Positions 54,042 through 64,000 of a stretch of 64,000 nt of DNA are shown in pieces. The position numbers were made by a program, and so were the translations under genes. This stretch comes from Isoetes taiwanensis (lineage: Eukaryota; Streptophyta; Lycopodiopsida; Isoetales; Isoetaceae), in NCBI GenBank assembly GCA_021234155.1, contig JAJEKV010000010.1, positions 16,252,275-16,316,274 on the forward strand. The letters run 5' to 3'. Numbering within the stretch: position 1 is the stretch's first letter; each line of letters starts with the position of its first letter. The notes beneath the pieces were generated by a model. It did not search any database. It saw only the letters and a list, made by a program, of their open reading frames with translations, and had not been told where the DNA came from.

Positions 54042-54551
54042 TTGCGTGCGATGGATGAAGTTTCAAAGAGGGATAATTGCACCATCACAGAGGTGCATAA
54101 TGTAGTCTGGCAGGAGGGGCCGGCTATTGTCCAAGTGGAGCGTACTCACTACGACGATGTAATCACAAATTTGGACAAGAATGAGTTTGAAAGTGAGTGG
54201 CCTAGTAGACGGGGTAAGTATAAGGCTCACGAGTGCAAGAATGCTGTGGTTCGAGCAAAAGCACTCGAGCGTCATGTCCAAGTGAAGGGACATTTACCCC
54301 ACAACGGTGAGTTTAGTAAGAGTTTTGCGCAGCAAGTATACCACGAGCTTGTGAAGGAAGTGCCCGTAAATTATGGGAGTAGGAAATGGAGGCAAGGAAG
54401 CGGTAGTGGCAGCACGAAGAGGGTCAAGCTATCGGAAGATAGCGAGAGTGGGCCACATGGTGAGCCCATCACCATTACATACCTTGTTGCTGACGCTATC
54501 CAACTTTTGGAGGTGACAGGGGGTGCATGGCAGGCTGGAGCCGCGGAATGA
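54042..54551 (+). CDS. Hypothetical ORF downstream of kinase copy 2
   Basis: 169 residues, hydrophilic, starting in the basic/acidic MRAMDEVSKRDNCTITEV and including VQVERTHYDDVITNLDKNEF and a Gly/Ser-rich linker (GSGSGSTKR). Downstream broken frames (54590-54740) read as coiled coil (LEDAKRQLAALNRRQRSLE), so the full gene was longer. Not recognised. Copy 1 has no equivalent beside it. Confidence 0.4.
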   Translation: MRAMDEVSKRDNCTITEVHNVVWQEGPAIVQVERTHYDDVITNLDKNEFESEWPSRRGKYKAHECKNAVVRAKALERHVQVKGHLPHNGEFSKSFAQQVYHELVKEVPVNYGSRKWRQGSGSGSTKRVKLSEDSESGPHGEPITITYLVADAIQLLEVTGGAWQAGAAE

Positions 54552-54559
54552 CCTTGTGG

Positions 54560-55240
54560 ATATTCGGGCCCAACTAGAGAATGAGAGAAGTCGGAACCCC
54601 GACACTTTCTCGAGGAGAATATTCGCTTGAAGGACCGCGTGCCGATGGTATGATAAGATGGCCGCTGAATTAGAGGACGCTAAACGGCAACTAGCGGCAT
54701 TAAACAGGAGGCAACGGTCCTTAGAGAAAACAACGAAAGCACTTGCGCTAATTTGACCAAATCGTTAGACTCGACCCTTTTAGGGTGACTTGGGAGGCCG
54801 ATATCCTATCTCCCTCGCGAAAGTATTTGTATGAGAGTCGGTGGGAAGAGCTAAAGGTTGTTGATTACGAGACATTGCCAATTTTGTGGTGACAACCCCG
54901 ACACAGGTGGGCTGGTACACTCTAGGGTGTGGGCATCGTATGCACATGCGATGTGTTCTTGATTGGATGTTGCAAAGCCGCTTCTCATCCAACCTTGCAA
55001 GACGGATGGATTTTTCCTGAGTTACAATATGCCATATTTAATATGCAAGGTCGCATGATGCGTTGCCACATTTGACCGCTCGCAGGAGGGATGGGCAGAT
55101 GCACACTTTTCAAACCTTTCGCGAGATGGAATTGTGGAGGGGGGTGGAGGAGCCGTGAAGGAGAGAGAGACAAGTGCCGACATTAACAGTTCTTACCACC
55201 ACCTCCGGGGCCGCAGGGTGATTATATTGATCCAAATGAC
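54560..55240 (+). pseudogene. Broken continuation of the coiled-coil gene
   Basis: After stops, frames with AAELEDAKRQLAALN (about 54660-54710), DNPDTGGLVHSRVWASYAHA (54890-54950), QPCKTDGFFLSYNMPYLI (54985-55040) and GRDGIVEGGG-like text (about 55120) keep the composition of protein. No family recognised. Confidence 0.3.
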
Positions 55241-56400
55241 CAATGAAAATGAGATATTACATTTTTAGACATGCCAAATTTTGACCTGTATCATTTTGTG
55301 AATGGCGGGTATAATGACGTTATTTCAAACAAGGTGTAATGATGTTATCAAAGGATCGAGTAGTGCTCATAGTAAAAGCATCGAGACTTCCAAATCGCTC
55401 TTTCGTTTTCTGTTTGACGAGTAAAGGCATTGAGACTTCCCAATCTCTTTTATCCTGGCTTAGTCTTGGATGGTCATGGTTGGATGGTGAGTGAGTCAAA
55501 ACATCTGCACACGCAACCCTCTTGAATGGTTGTCAGGGTCACCGTGCCTTTATATTCTCGATGGCAAACAATATAGACTTCTCGAAATTCTTGTTACCTC
55601 CTTTAGAAGGAGATGAGCTTTGCTCTCTCTCTTTTTGCGTGTCTCTGTGTCAATGTATCTTAGATACTTTGCTAGGTTATATTACACAAAGACGCGCTAA
55701 AATGGGGGGTCTGAGCAGAAATCGCTCGCTCTAGAGGAGGTTACAAGGTTTTTGAGTACTCTATTTTTATTGTGGCCAACGGAGGATATAAGGCCTAGTG
55801 GTTGCTTTGCGATTCTCCTTGTGTTCATTAGATGTTAGTGATTGAAGCAAGCTTTGACTCCGAATTCAAGCATCGAGACTTCCCGTTTTTCTTTCCCGGC
55901 TCTTTGGGCAATGTAGCTTAGTTTACATGCTAAGTTCCATTGTCCAAAGACCCGGGAAAGTAAAGATTGGGGCGCCTCGATGCCTCGAACCAGTCTCGAG
56001 GACGCGTCCGCGTTAACTTTGGTACGCCAAATCGCCATTTGGATGCCATCCGGACTGAAGATACTCATCACATCATTTTTCTAGGCGGCGCCTTCTTCAT
56101 CGATTTCATCATTTGCGGTTCCATCCTCTTCTTTGTCGGGAACCTAGGTTCAACCTCCGATGACCCTTTCCTTTAGTGAAACGCCCTCGAGGCGTGTTTT
56201 TCCTAGCCCGTTCTCGTTTGTCAAGGTAAAGCGCAAAGGTGAGTCCGTTGGATCACGTAAGTTCCACGCGTCATCAACCGCATTGCTCGAACTCGCCTTT
56301 TCAGATCGGGACTCCTCGGTATCCGACGCCGGCTGATCCGCCCGAGAATATGGCTTGGTCTATATCATCTTCGTCATCAACGGAAGTGGGTAATGCTTGA
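55241..56400. other. Decayed spacer with recurring short words
   Basis: CATCGAGACTTCC and close variants occur near 55380, 55425 and 55872, beside similar TTTCTTTCCCGGCT-type sequence, suggesting an old internal duplication. No gene supported. 56060-56400 may belong to the 3' side of the hAT element. Confidence 0.35.
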
Positions 56401-56429
56401 ATGTCTTCATCAACATGGCTTTGCAGCAT

Positions 56430-58479
56430 TTATTGCAAGCATCTCGCCCTCACCGCCTTCGAGCCGTCCTCTTCCACTTCGGAATCTGCATCCATGAAAG
56501 GAAACTGTAGCTTATCGATTGCGGATGTACCACTGTTACGATTCAATAGCCGCCAGTTTGAGAAGTTGTATACAAGTTTGTCTGCCTTCTTATGTAGCAA
56601 GCGATTGCGGGTGACACCGTATGTACTTATAGGCACTCCAATTCCTCTCACTTGCACTATTGGAAGATACCAAAGAGAGGATAGTCATTGCAATTGCCTG
56701 CAAGGTATCAGTAACTTGCCCATGGGCTTGCCACCATGCATATGATTCCATATTTGGTTCCTTCTTATGACTCTCCAGTGCGTCGTGAAGCTCTTCATCT
56801 GCCCACCTTCCACTCAGGTTCGGTATTCAGTTAACTCGGCAATGAAAAGCTTGTAGTCCGAGCTGTTGGGATAGAACATTTTTGCAACCTTCTTCAACGA
56901 CCCCATCACTTCTTTATCTGTATGCTGGTCCATATCGTGGTTGTGTGGGTCTAAGGCATGCGCGGCGCCATGAAGATCACTGTATGACTTCTTCCATCGT
57001 TCATTGAAGTCTCTACGAGTAGTCTTTGCGCTTAGCATTGTCAAATGGCGCATTGGGACCATCACGTTCTAGGAAGGATTGAATGGAGTGCCAACACCTC
57101 CAGACCTTTCCAGTTTGCCTTCGAAGAATCAAGGGTTTTGATGGCATGACAAACAGGTTGCATGCACCTCACAACATTTTTTACACCTTTCCAAAATGTC
57201 TCCCGCCCAAGCATTTCTCGAAGGGCAGCAGCTTGCTGTCGGTGTTTGGCGGCATTTTTCCCTTTCTGCCTTCTTTCCCAATCAAAAACTCAGATGATTA
57301 AAGGTTGAGATAATCCAATCACGACACTTCAGCACTCTTTCAAGACAGATATAATTGGAACCAAACCGAGTTTGCCCAGGATTCATGAGTGCTAGGCTCT
57401 TCTGACGCAATGACTTGTAAATGGCATAAATTGCCGGCTTCTTTGTGATGAATTTTACAAGCCGACCGACGCTTTTCGAATGGGATCTTTGAACCACGTG
57501 TCTTTGTGAGAACCAGTCCTTCAAGAATAGGTTCAGGCAATGGCATTGGCAACTAGTAGCATGCAACCCCGGAAATTAGGCCTCCAAGAATTGACCCGCT
57601 AGCTTGCAATTAGACGCGCGTTATCCATTACAACTTGAAATATTCTCTTCGGTCCAAAACTCTCTATCACGGCCTTTGTTTTCTCGAAAAATCCAATCTC
57701 CGGTCACTTGGTCGGTTTTGGTTTCTACGGTTTTCAAAAATACTTCACCCCCCGGATACACGATCATGAAATTAATAAGATGGTCCTTGTTTACATTGCT
57801 CCAAACCATCACTAATGAATGAAGCCTGGCCGCTTCAGTCCACACGACACAACTTCATCTCCACCCTCTCAACCATTTTTCCATGTATTTCATCAACCAT
57901 CTTATTGTTGGCATGCTTGTATGAAGGCAAAAGTCTAAAAGCCGGTCCCTGCTTTGGCAACTTCTTGGAAGGCTTCTTTCATTGCTTTATGCTCTTAATA
58001 TGTGGAGACAAATCCAAAGATATAAAAATGCCTCTACAACCTTGGTTGTGTCTTCTTCAATTGCTCGATGTTAAGCAATGATCAACCCTCTCGTTGTTTC
58101 GTCTGTCTTTCCACTATTTCAATTGTCTCTATCATTCTCTCGTTTCTCCCGTGCTTGTACCTATTGACCCTAGTCAGCCCTCGATGGGTATCTTTGTCCC
58201 CAGCGGGGGGGGTATAGTTATCTTCGTCGCTTACGCCCGGCCCCTGCTCTTGAGTATTCAGAACTTCGTCTTTTTCTCATATTATTCTTCGTTTTTGTAT
58301 CCCATCCGGTCGAGACAATCTCGATGGCATCCTTTCGCAAGTCGCAGATGCAAATTACAAAGTTTCGCACCGACGCCTCGTTCACGTAAGATGTGAGCTC
58401 GAATTCTTGTTGCGGAACCATTTACCGATGTGTATCCACAAAACACACATTCCCACTCATTTGCGCCAAACTCTTTCAC
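56430..58479 (-). pseudogene. hAT transposase (BED / DUF659 type), broken
   Basis: Minus-strand blocks in the family order: BED zinc finger WECVFCGYTSVNGSATRIRA followed by H (58479-58282); DUF659 block NFMIVYPGGEVFLKTVETKT (57790-57700); hAT block ATSCQCHCLNLFLKDW (57560-57515), TRFGSNYICLERVL (57370-57325); and C-terminal dimerisation-type block RNRLLHKKADKLVYNFSNWR (56615-56555). Intact proteins of this type are about 600-750 residues and cut and paste with 8-bp duplications. At least five breaks; the ends of the element were not identified. Confidence 0.75.
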
Positions 58480-58484
58480 AAACT

Positions 58485-59040
58485 CCCATTCGGGCCTCTT
58501 TTAGACCCGCAACTCGATCATCGCGACCATGTGCGCGAGTTGCGGTCCCCGCGGGTCCGCCGGGCACACACGATCCCTCGCACCTCTAGAGGTAGATGCA
58601 TGACCGCTGCCCGCACCTCCGAGGTAGATGCATGACCCAAGAGCCACCATTGCTCGGACCGGCCGACAATGTCTCTTAATCGACTCCTTGATTACACGAA
58701 CTAAAGGAAGGCGTATATATGCAAAGGAGCAAGCTCACAATGCATATGTTACGTCGGCGTTCCGCGGCGAGAATCAAGGGGGTTGGACGGCAGGACCCTA
58801 TAGGATATTCTATGGAAGCAGATGCCAACCCAAGGTCGGAAACCACGGGGACGGAGTAAACTCACGTTCAAAGATCCAACGCCAGCCGCGGACTCAAAAA
58901 AACGACACCTCAAAGGCAAACCGTTTCCCAAGGAGTATTTTGACTCAACCCCGGCGGTCAACGCTCGAGGTGAATTCTAGGGCTAATCACGTTTTTCTTA
59001 TATATACTATTAACAATTGCCACAAAAAAGGTCAAAAGCG
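58485..59040. other. No supported gene
   Basis: GC-rich to mixed DNA upstream of the hAT BED finger. A 145-codon plus-strand ORF (58628-59065) shows no family pattern. Confidence 0.3.
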
Positions 59041-59044
59041 ATTG

Positions 59045-59475
59045 GCGCAAATATTTTTTGCTTAGTAAACGGGCAAAACAAATTTAGAAAATTTTCGCGA
59101 CGCTAAAAGGAACAAAACCGCGACAACGGAAAATATTTTCGCCAGACGAAGATTATGTTTCGCACGCACGCCGGTTCAAATTATTTCGGCGTCGCGAAAA
59201 AACTCTTAACCGCGCACGCGAAAAAATTTGGCGTCGGCGGCGGTGGCTCGTTTTCGCGACGAAAAAAATTGGTTTCGCTGTGACGGCTGTAATCTTCGCG
59301 TACGCGAAAATATTTTCGCGTACGCGGTTTTGTTGCTTTCGCGTACGCGAAAATTTTCTGACGCCGGAATTGTTTTCCGCCGTATTTTTTGCGTTTTATA
59401 CGGCAAATTTGTGCCGTATCATTCAATTCATACGTATTCCGTATAAAACGTACAGCGTATTGAACCTATCCCTGG
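59045..59475. mobile_element. Foldback/MITE family member 3
   Basis: The right end is GTATTGAACCTATCCCTGG (about 59458-59476), preceded by ATACGGCA and CGTATAAAACG, the inverted copy of the left end of member 1. The interior repeats TTCGCGTACGCGAAAAT, itself palindromic. The left end is not clear. Confidence 0.6.
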
Positions 59476-59692
59476 GTGGCATAAAGGTGTCCACATGGGA
59501 AAATGTGCACCTAGATAAATGTGCACATTGGTAAATGTGCACATTAATAAATGCACATACCTTGTAAGTTTCCCCCTAGGGGCTACTCGCCTAGTCGCGC
59601 ACCTCTGCTGCACACGCGCGGTCGGGATGGATGTATGCGTGACGATGGCAAAGACAAGATAATGCTCGGGACCGTGATAATCGTGGCCTGGA
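59476..59692. repeat. AAATGTGCAC short tandem words
   Basis: AAATGTGCAC recurs at about 59502, 59518, 59534 (with a 15-16 base period), followed by AAATGCACAT. Lies between the MITE and the piggyBac ORF. No gene. Confidence 0.5.
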
Positions 59693-61313
59693 ATGTCACA
59701 ACTGTTATTTCACGTAAGTTTGGCGCCAAAGAAAAGGAGGTTACAACCATTGAAAAGGGAAGGTGGTAGAGGGCGTGGCCGTCCACGAAAAGCTTCCGTA
59801 GATAATTCTCAGCCCCCTGCCAGGCTAGCCTCTAATGTTCAAGAGGAGTCAATCAATGTTGCTTCAACATCAGCTGTTGCTAGAGAAGACTCCCCTGAAG
59901 GTGATTGTGTATCTAGCGAGGAGGAGGGAGATTTGAATGTTGTAGATGATCTGCAATTGGAGAGAGAGGGTCCAGTGTTGCGTGATGATGTGGACGAGGA
60001 CGAATTGCCTGGAGCTGAGCCTTCAAGTGCAACATGGACTCTTGGCGAGGAATCTTTGCCTCCTAATTTGCTGCACAAGCTTCCACCTTATGAGCTTGAA
60101 AGAGGGCCAGCATCAAAAACAAAGAGAATGTCTCCCTTTCAGCTCTTTACAACATTTTTCACATACAACTTGATGTCTCAAATCTGCCAAGAGACAAACA
60201 GGTATGCTGATGAGGTAAGAACAAAATGTAGGCAAAGATTTCAGAATTTGAGAAGCTGGTCTGCTGCAGATGTTAGCATCATGTTTAGATTTTTGGGTTT
60301 AATTATTGCCATGGCTCTAAATACCTATAATAGGCTTCAGTCCTATTGGCAATCGGGTGAGGTAGGGGCAGTCAATTGGCCAAACTTTGGTAGATTCATG
60401 TCCATGAAAAGATTTTAGCAAATTAAGAGGTTCTTCCATTTGAGGGACAACAATTTACGTCCACAAGATAAGAAGACTAGGGAGTACAAAATCTTCCAGG
60501 TTCAGAATGTTGAAAAGGAATGGAACAAGAAATTTTACACCAGGTAAAGAGGTTACAGTTGACGAGAGGATTATTCCATCCAGAAATTCCATAAACCCCT
60601 TACGCATTTACAATCCAAAGAAACCTCACAAGTTTGGAATTCAGCTTTGGACTTTATGTGATTCCGCTTCAGGGTATTGTCTGCAGTATGAGGTGTATGA
60701 CAAGCTCAAACAAGAAGAGGGGTTGGGGTTTCATGCAGTATCAGCCTTGGTGAAGAAGCTACCACAAGGCCATCATGTCTTCTTTGACCGTTACTTTACA
60801 AGTGCCAAACTGCTGCAGTGGTTATCTAGTAAGAGAAAACAGGGTGGCACAGGTACTATAAACCCCAATAAGACTAAAATATTTCCACTCAAACTTCTGA
60901 AATTTGATGGCAAAAAAAAGGAGATCCCAAAGGGTAGCCATAAGTTTGCATACAGCAGGGAGAATGGCATTGTTGTGAGTGCATGGCAGGACAAAGAAGC
61001 AATTCTTTTTGCTTCTAATGTCCATGGCATAGATATGTCTACCATTCTTCGTTTGGTGGAGAAGGGAAATCGTCAAGAGGTTGCTGCTCCAGAGATAGCA
61101 ATAGTTTATAATGAGCATAAAGCGGGGTGTGATGTGAACAACAAAATGTGCTTGGCATCAAATTATAGTTTGGAGAAGGAGATGATCTCTTGGAAGTGGT
61201 GGCACTCCCTTTTTTGGGGGATGCTGCCCCTATTCAAATACTGCCCCTATTGTGGATCAAGATTGACGTTCAGATTGGACCCACTTATTTTATCTACTTC
61301 GTCTGTGGTCTAG
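59693..61313 (+). pseudogene. piggyBac transposase, one stop and one frameshift
   Basis: The first frame 59693-60418 has an AT-hook-like GRGRGRPRK (about residues 26-34), an acidic stretch, then the DDE_Tnp_1_7 start (SPFQLFTTFF; CRQRFQNLRSWSAADVSIMF; RFLGLIIAMAL). An in-frame TAG at 60416 interrupts it, but the same frame continues QIKRFFHLRDNN to about 60540. A frameshift there leads into 60507-61313 with VTVDERI, GHHVFFDRYFTS and YNEHKAGCDVNNK: the three catalytic Asp of piggyBac are all kept (codons near 60561, 60786 and 61131). WKWWHSLFW follows. The C-terminal Cys-rich finger is short or altered (CPYC). TTAA-flanked ends were not identified. Confidence 0.85.
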
Positions 61314-62090
61314 GTTCATAGAACAAGTAGAGTTTGACCCACTATTGGCGAAATCCATCTTTTCAATAGAAAATGTATTAGTATTTGTAATATGATCCAC
61401 ATAGTCTCTCATTAATGGCCCTCCCCTATAGAAGGAAATCATGACTATAGATAACTAATCTATATTCTTATTAGTTCACCTATCTACCTGTGTGGACTGG
61501 CTATTGTCATATGCTTTGTCACGCTCAATTTGTATATGCAACAAATTTTTTATTAAAAATATTTTTTTTTATTCAAATAGCATCGTTGCTTTGCTACTAT
61601 TGGGATGCAAATACGATGTGCGAGTCTAACTTTATCATCATAAAGTCACCTAGATTGCAAGCTCAAAGATAAATGCCATTTACTTTTCACATTATCCTCC
61701 CTTCTTTCTCCTTATTTGAAGGTATTGAATCTGTGCTAGAGTCCATATGGTGAATCCATATTGCTCTTTTTATCTATTGGTTCAGTTTCAAGGTTGCAGA
61801 TTTTATATGCTTTGATATCGGAATCGTCTTTAAAGGATCTATTTATGCAAAGGGATCTAATAGTATCGTAACTTGTGAGAAGAAAAAAAGAGTGATATAA
61901 AGTAAACAAGGTGCCATTCCTAGGATGGGTCCTATGAGACAACTAGTTGGCCGATGACGAACCATGCCTTCTTAGGTTTTGGAGGACACCCAAGCAAATA
62001 GTTGAAGCACGACCCCACGCACTATGGCAACCACAAGACCTTAGACAATCCTGCAGAATCAAGGCCGAAAGAAAAAATAACCCGTCAATG
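61314..62090. other. No supported gene
   Basis: AT-rich DNA downstream of piggyBac. At 61915-61955 it carries the first copy of a 41-bp sequence repeated at 62769-62809 (TTCCTAGGATGGGTCCTATG followed by AGACAACTAGTTGGCC). Confidence 0.4.
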
Positions 62091-62094
62091 AGTT

Positions 62095-62560
62095 AGATGC
62101 CATAGGCAAGAAACCTCGGAGGCTCCAGGGCCACGCCGAGAAAGAAACAACAGCCGACCAATCGGGAACCGTCCGCGGAATGACCATCGCGGGAAAAAAC
62201 AACCGATTAGTGCTGCCTCGGAGGCTACAGCGCCACGCCGAGAGAAAACATGAAATAATAAATATCGACTCAGAGGCTACAATGCCGCACCGAGAGAAAA
62301 CATGAATGAAATGATAAGTCTCGGAGGCTACAGTGCCACGCCGAGAAAAATTGAAAAATAAAACGTATGCAAATTGCCACGCTGAGAGAAAATGAACAAG
62401 AAAACATGTCTCGAAGGCCACAACCACGACGAGAACGAATGAAAAGATAAGAAAGTCTCGGAGGCTACAATTGCAATACCGAGAAAAAATGAAAAATTAA
62501 GAATATATGCACTACCAAAGAAGATAGAAAGAAAGCATGGAAGATATCGGGGGCTATAAG
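62095..62560. repeat. Minisatellite of hairpin-forming units
   Basis: Seven to eight diverged units of about 45-60 bp (near 62105, 62216, 62268, 62324, 62365, 62408, 62456 and a weak one at 62545). Each has TCTCGGAGGCTACA, a short variable part, CACGCCGAGA, and a GAAAACATGAA-like spacer. TCTCGG and CCGAGA pair within each unit. Confidence 0.7.
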
Positions 62561-63430
62561 GTGTCTAAAATGAATCACAAGCTCAAATATAACAGAGGGA
62601 GAGGAGGGGCGGAAACCGGTGGAAAAAAAAATGAGCGTAATAGAAAGGAGTTTCAAGAGAACGCACCATGGCTGGAAATGAGGAAGGAGGCGGTATAAAT
62701 AGGGAGAGCAAGGTAGGCGTCCCTATCCAGGAATGGCGATTCTATTGCTATTGCAATAGAATCGCGGACATTCCTAGGATGGGTCCTATGAGACAACTAG
62801 TTGGCCGATAGAAGAGGAATCAACCTCAAAAAGAATGGATCAAACCAAGATGACAAGGAAAAATCTGTCCACAAATGAAACGAAGGAAGAAATTGGCAGA
62901 AAAGACGATTGAAAAAGATCAGGCAAAGGAGGTAAACAAATAAACTGCGAAGCAAGGCTGATAGAGTAACTGGAATAATCAACGTAGAAGGCACAAAGAT
63001 GATATATGGATGCCAACAGAGAAAGAAAAGTAAAAACAAACCAAGAGGAGACATGGTAAAGGTTGAAATATATAGTCCAGAGGACTAGCATAATACAATG
63101 GTGCAAGTAAGCCCAAAGATAAACGAAGCAACGGGGGTAAATACGCACAAACATAATGGACTGGGAACAAAAGGAGTCGATGGGATGAGCGAAGTAAGGA
63201 AAACAAGTGGAAAAAAGAGGCCAATCAAAATAAGGCAAAAAAGGCACTACACAAAGGAGATAAGGGGGTCAAAGAGAATATCGGACAAGGGAAGAGACCG
63301 AACAATGACATATTCAGTCAAAGAAAAGGACTGACGGGGAGAAAATGGACAACAGAGAAAAGAAAGAGAAGGAAACATTGTTAAAAAGGACAAAATAGAT
63401 CGAAAGAAATGGGACGAAAAAATGTGGCAC
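62561..63430. other. Purine-rich DNA with one strong hairpin
   Basis: 62736-62765 is a perfect 13-pair hairpin (GCGATTCTATTGC, loop TATT, GCAATAGAATCGC). It is followed at 62769-62809 by the second copy of the 41-bp repeat. 62815-63430 is A/G-rich; its minus-strand ORFs rich in Phe, Leu and Ser are compositional. Confidence 0.5.
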
Positions 63431-63432
63431 AC

Positions 63433-64000
63433 TAGAATATGTAGCAAAATAACAGGGGGTTCCAGGGGGATTTGATATAGATATAATTCTTGAAACCATA
63501 GACCATATCCCTAAAACAATTCAATGGGTTATTATAAAAAAAAAAACATAGATTTAAGATAAAAAATAGTCACATTAGCTCACTAGTTAGATTGGTTAAA
63601 GTAGTCTTATTAGGACATTGAGTTATTTTAGTAGAGGTTCGAATCCCCGTATTTCATATTCTAAAAGCTTAAATGAAACCGTATAGAGGCACGATATACC
63701 ATCAAAACCTTAGGCAAACTCTCAGATTCGACATCTTAAAATCATAGGCCCCCAATCATAATTGAGCATAATCAAACGAGAGGTGTCCAGAGGCTCCAAC
63801 ATCTGCCCGGGCCGAGGGATTGACAGATCCGACGATCGTGGTAGTCCAGGTGCACCTCGTTTAGAATATATGTAGCAAAATAACAGGGGGTTCGTGGGGA
63901 TTTGATATAGATATAATTCTTGAAACCATAGACCATATCCCTAAAACAATTCAATGGGTTATTATAAAAAAAAAACATAGATTTAAGATAAAAAATAGTC
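63433..64000. repeat. About 430-bp tandem unit with tRNA-like segment
   Basis: 63433-63571 and 63863-64000 are nearly identical (TGTAGCAAAATAACAGGGGG; TTGATATAGATATAATTCTT; ATAGACCATATCCCTAAAAC). Between them 63576-63648 is tRNA-like: TAGCTCACTAGTTAG...GGTTAA (A-box-like) and a perfect B box GGTTCGAATCC at 63637-63647. The T-stem pairs poorly, so this is a tRNA-derived repeat, not a working tRNA. The second unit is cut by the window end. Confidence 0.6.

Noticed and set aside
61915-61955. 5S rRNA gene fragment suggested by CTAGGATGGGT
   Set aside because: Only about 11 bases agree with 5S rRNA and the following bases differ.
62797-63499. Minus-strand Phe/Leu-rich ORFs resembling membrane proteins
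   Set aside because: Caused by A/G-rich composition of the plus strand; no family pattern or conserved frame.
63576-63660. A functional tRNA gene
   Set aside because: The B box is perfect but the T-stem and acceptor stem do not pair well and it lies in a tandem repeat.

Overview
This is eukaryotic nuclear DNA from a land plant with a large, repeat-filled genome. Plant features include decayed PLS-class pentatricopeptide-repeat (PPR) genes with E-domain tails in at least three places, exons of a starch synthase III-type gene, GT-AG introns, plant TATA boxes, and Ty1-copia, hAT-DUF659, L1-type LINE, Helitron, Tourist-like and Mutator-like elements. Several scattered PPR scraps and a piggyBac element would fit a fern, lycophyte or other non-flowering lineage, but the species cannot be read from the sequence. 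I see no intact ordinary host gene; almost everything is mobile or was carried by something mobile.

Layout, left to right. 0.2-0.4 kb: PPR scrap (+). 0.8-3.5 kb: intact 595-residue protein-kinase-like gene with its leader (-); a decayed second copy of the same unit lies at 50.9-53.6 kb (+). 4-8 kb: small tandem repeats, a PPR pseudogene (-), and a dispersed repeat at 4.6 and 7.8 kb. 8183-12855: complete Ty1-copia retrotransposon (-) with identical LTRs, a 5-bp target duplication and a half-tRNA type primer site. 13.27-14.37 kb: a Tourist-like MITE with a Mutator-like MITE nested in it. 14881-22914: an 8-kb Helitron (-) carrying starch synthase exons. 23.2-25.6 kb: LINE ORF1 region (-). 25.6-27.2 kb: deleted Helitron Rep/helicase gene (+) followed by poly-A and a SINE-like unit. 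28.2-29.6 kb: exon-like pieces, one YebC-like. 33.5-34.46 kb: 5'-truncated LINE with a 15-bp target duplication; a second Helitron 3' end lies at 34.76 kb. 36.65-41.29 kb: a DNA-transposon-like pair, a multi-exon transposase-like gene (+) converging on a Ulp1-type cysteine protease gene (-). 41.3-41.9, 50.4-50.8 and 59.0-59.5 kb: three members of one foldback/MITE family. 53.6-58.5 kb: unrecognised decayed ORFs and a broken hAT transposase (-). 59.7-61.3 kb: piggyBac transposase (+) broken by one stop and one frameshift. 62-64 kb: hairpin minisatellite and a tRNA-like tandem unit.

The most striking region is 42-47.8 kb. A 442-codon intronless ORF (46102-44774, -) begins with an almost exact histone H3 N-terminal tail, has about 330 charged, Glu/Lys-rich residues, and ends in a complete H3 histone fold. 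It lies directly inside an LTR followed by a perfect initiator-tRNA primer-binding site (46759-46770), and is followed by a second, decayed Glu-rich ORF and a gag-like fragment. The H3-like ORF and the second ORF have the same decamer TATA box about 100-115 bp before their ATGs, and each is preceded by copies of a 66-68-bp quasi-palindrome (two copies, and one and a half copies). The simplest reading is an LTR retroelement that carries its own histone H3-like chromatin protein, expressed from an internal promoter module.
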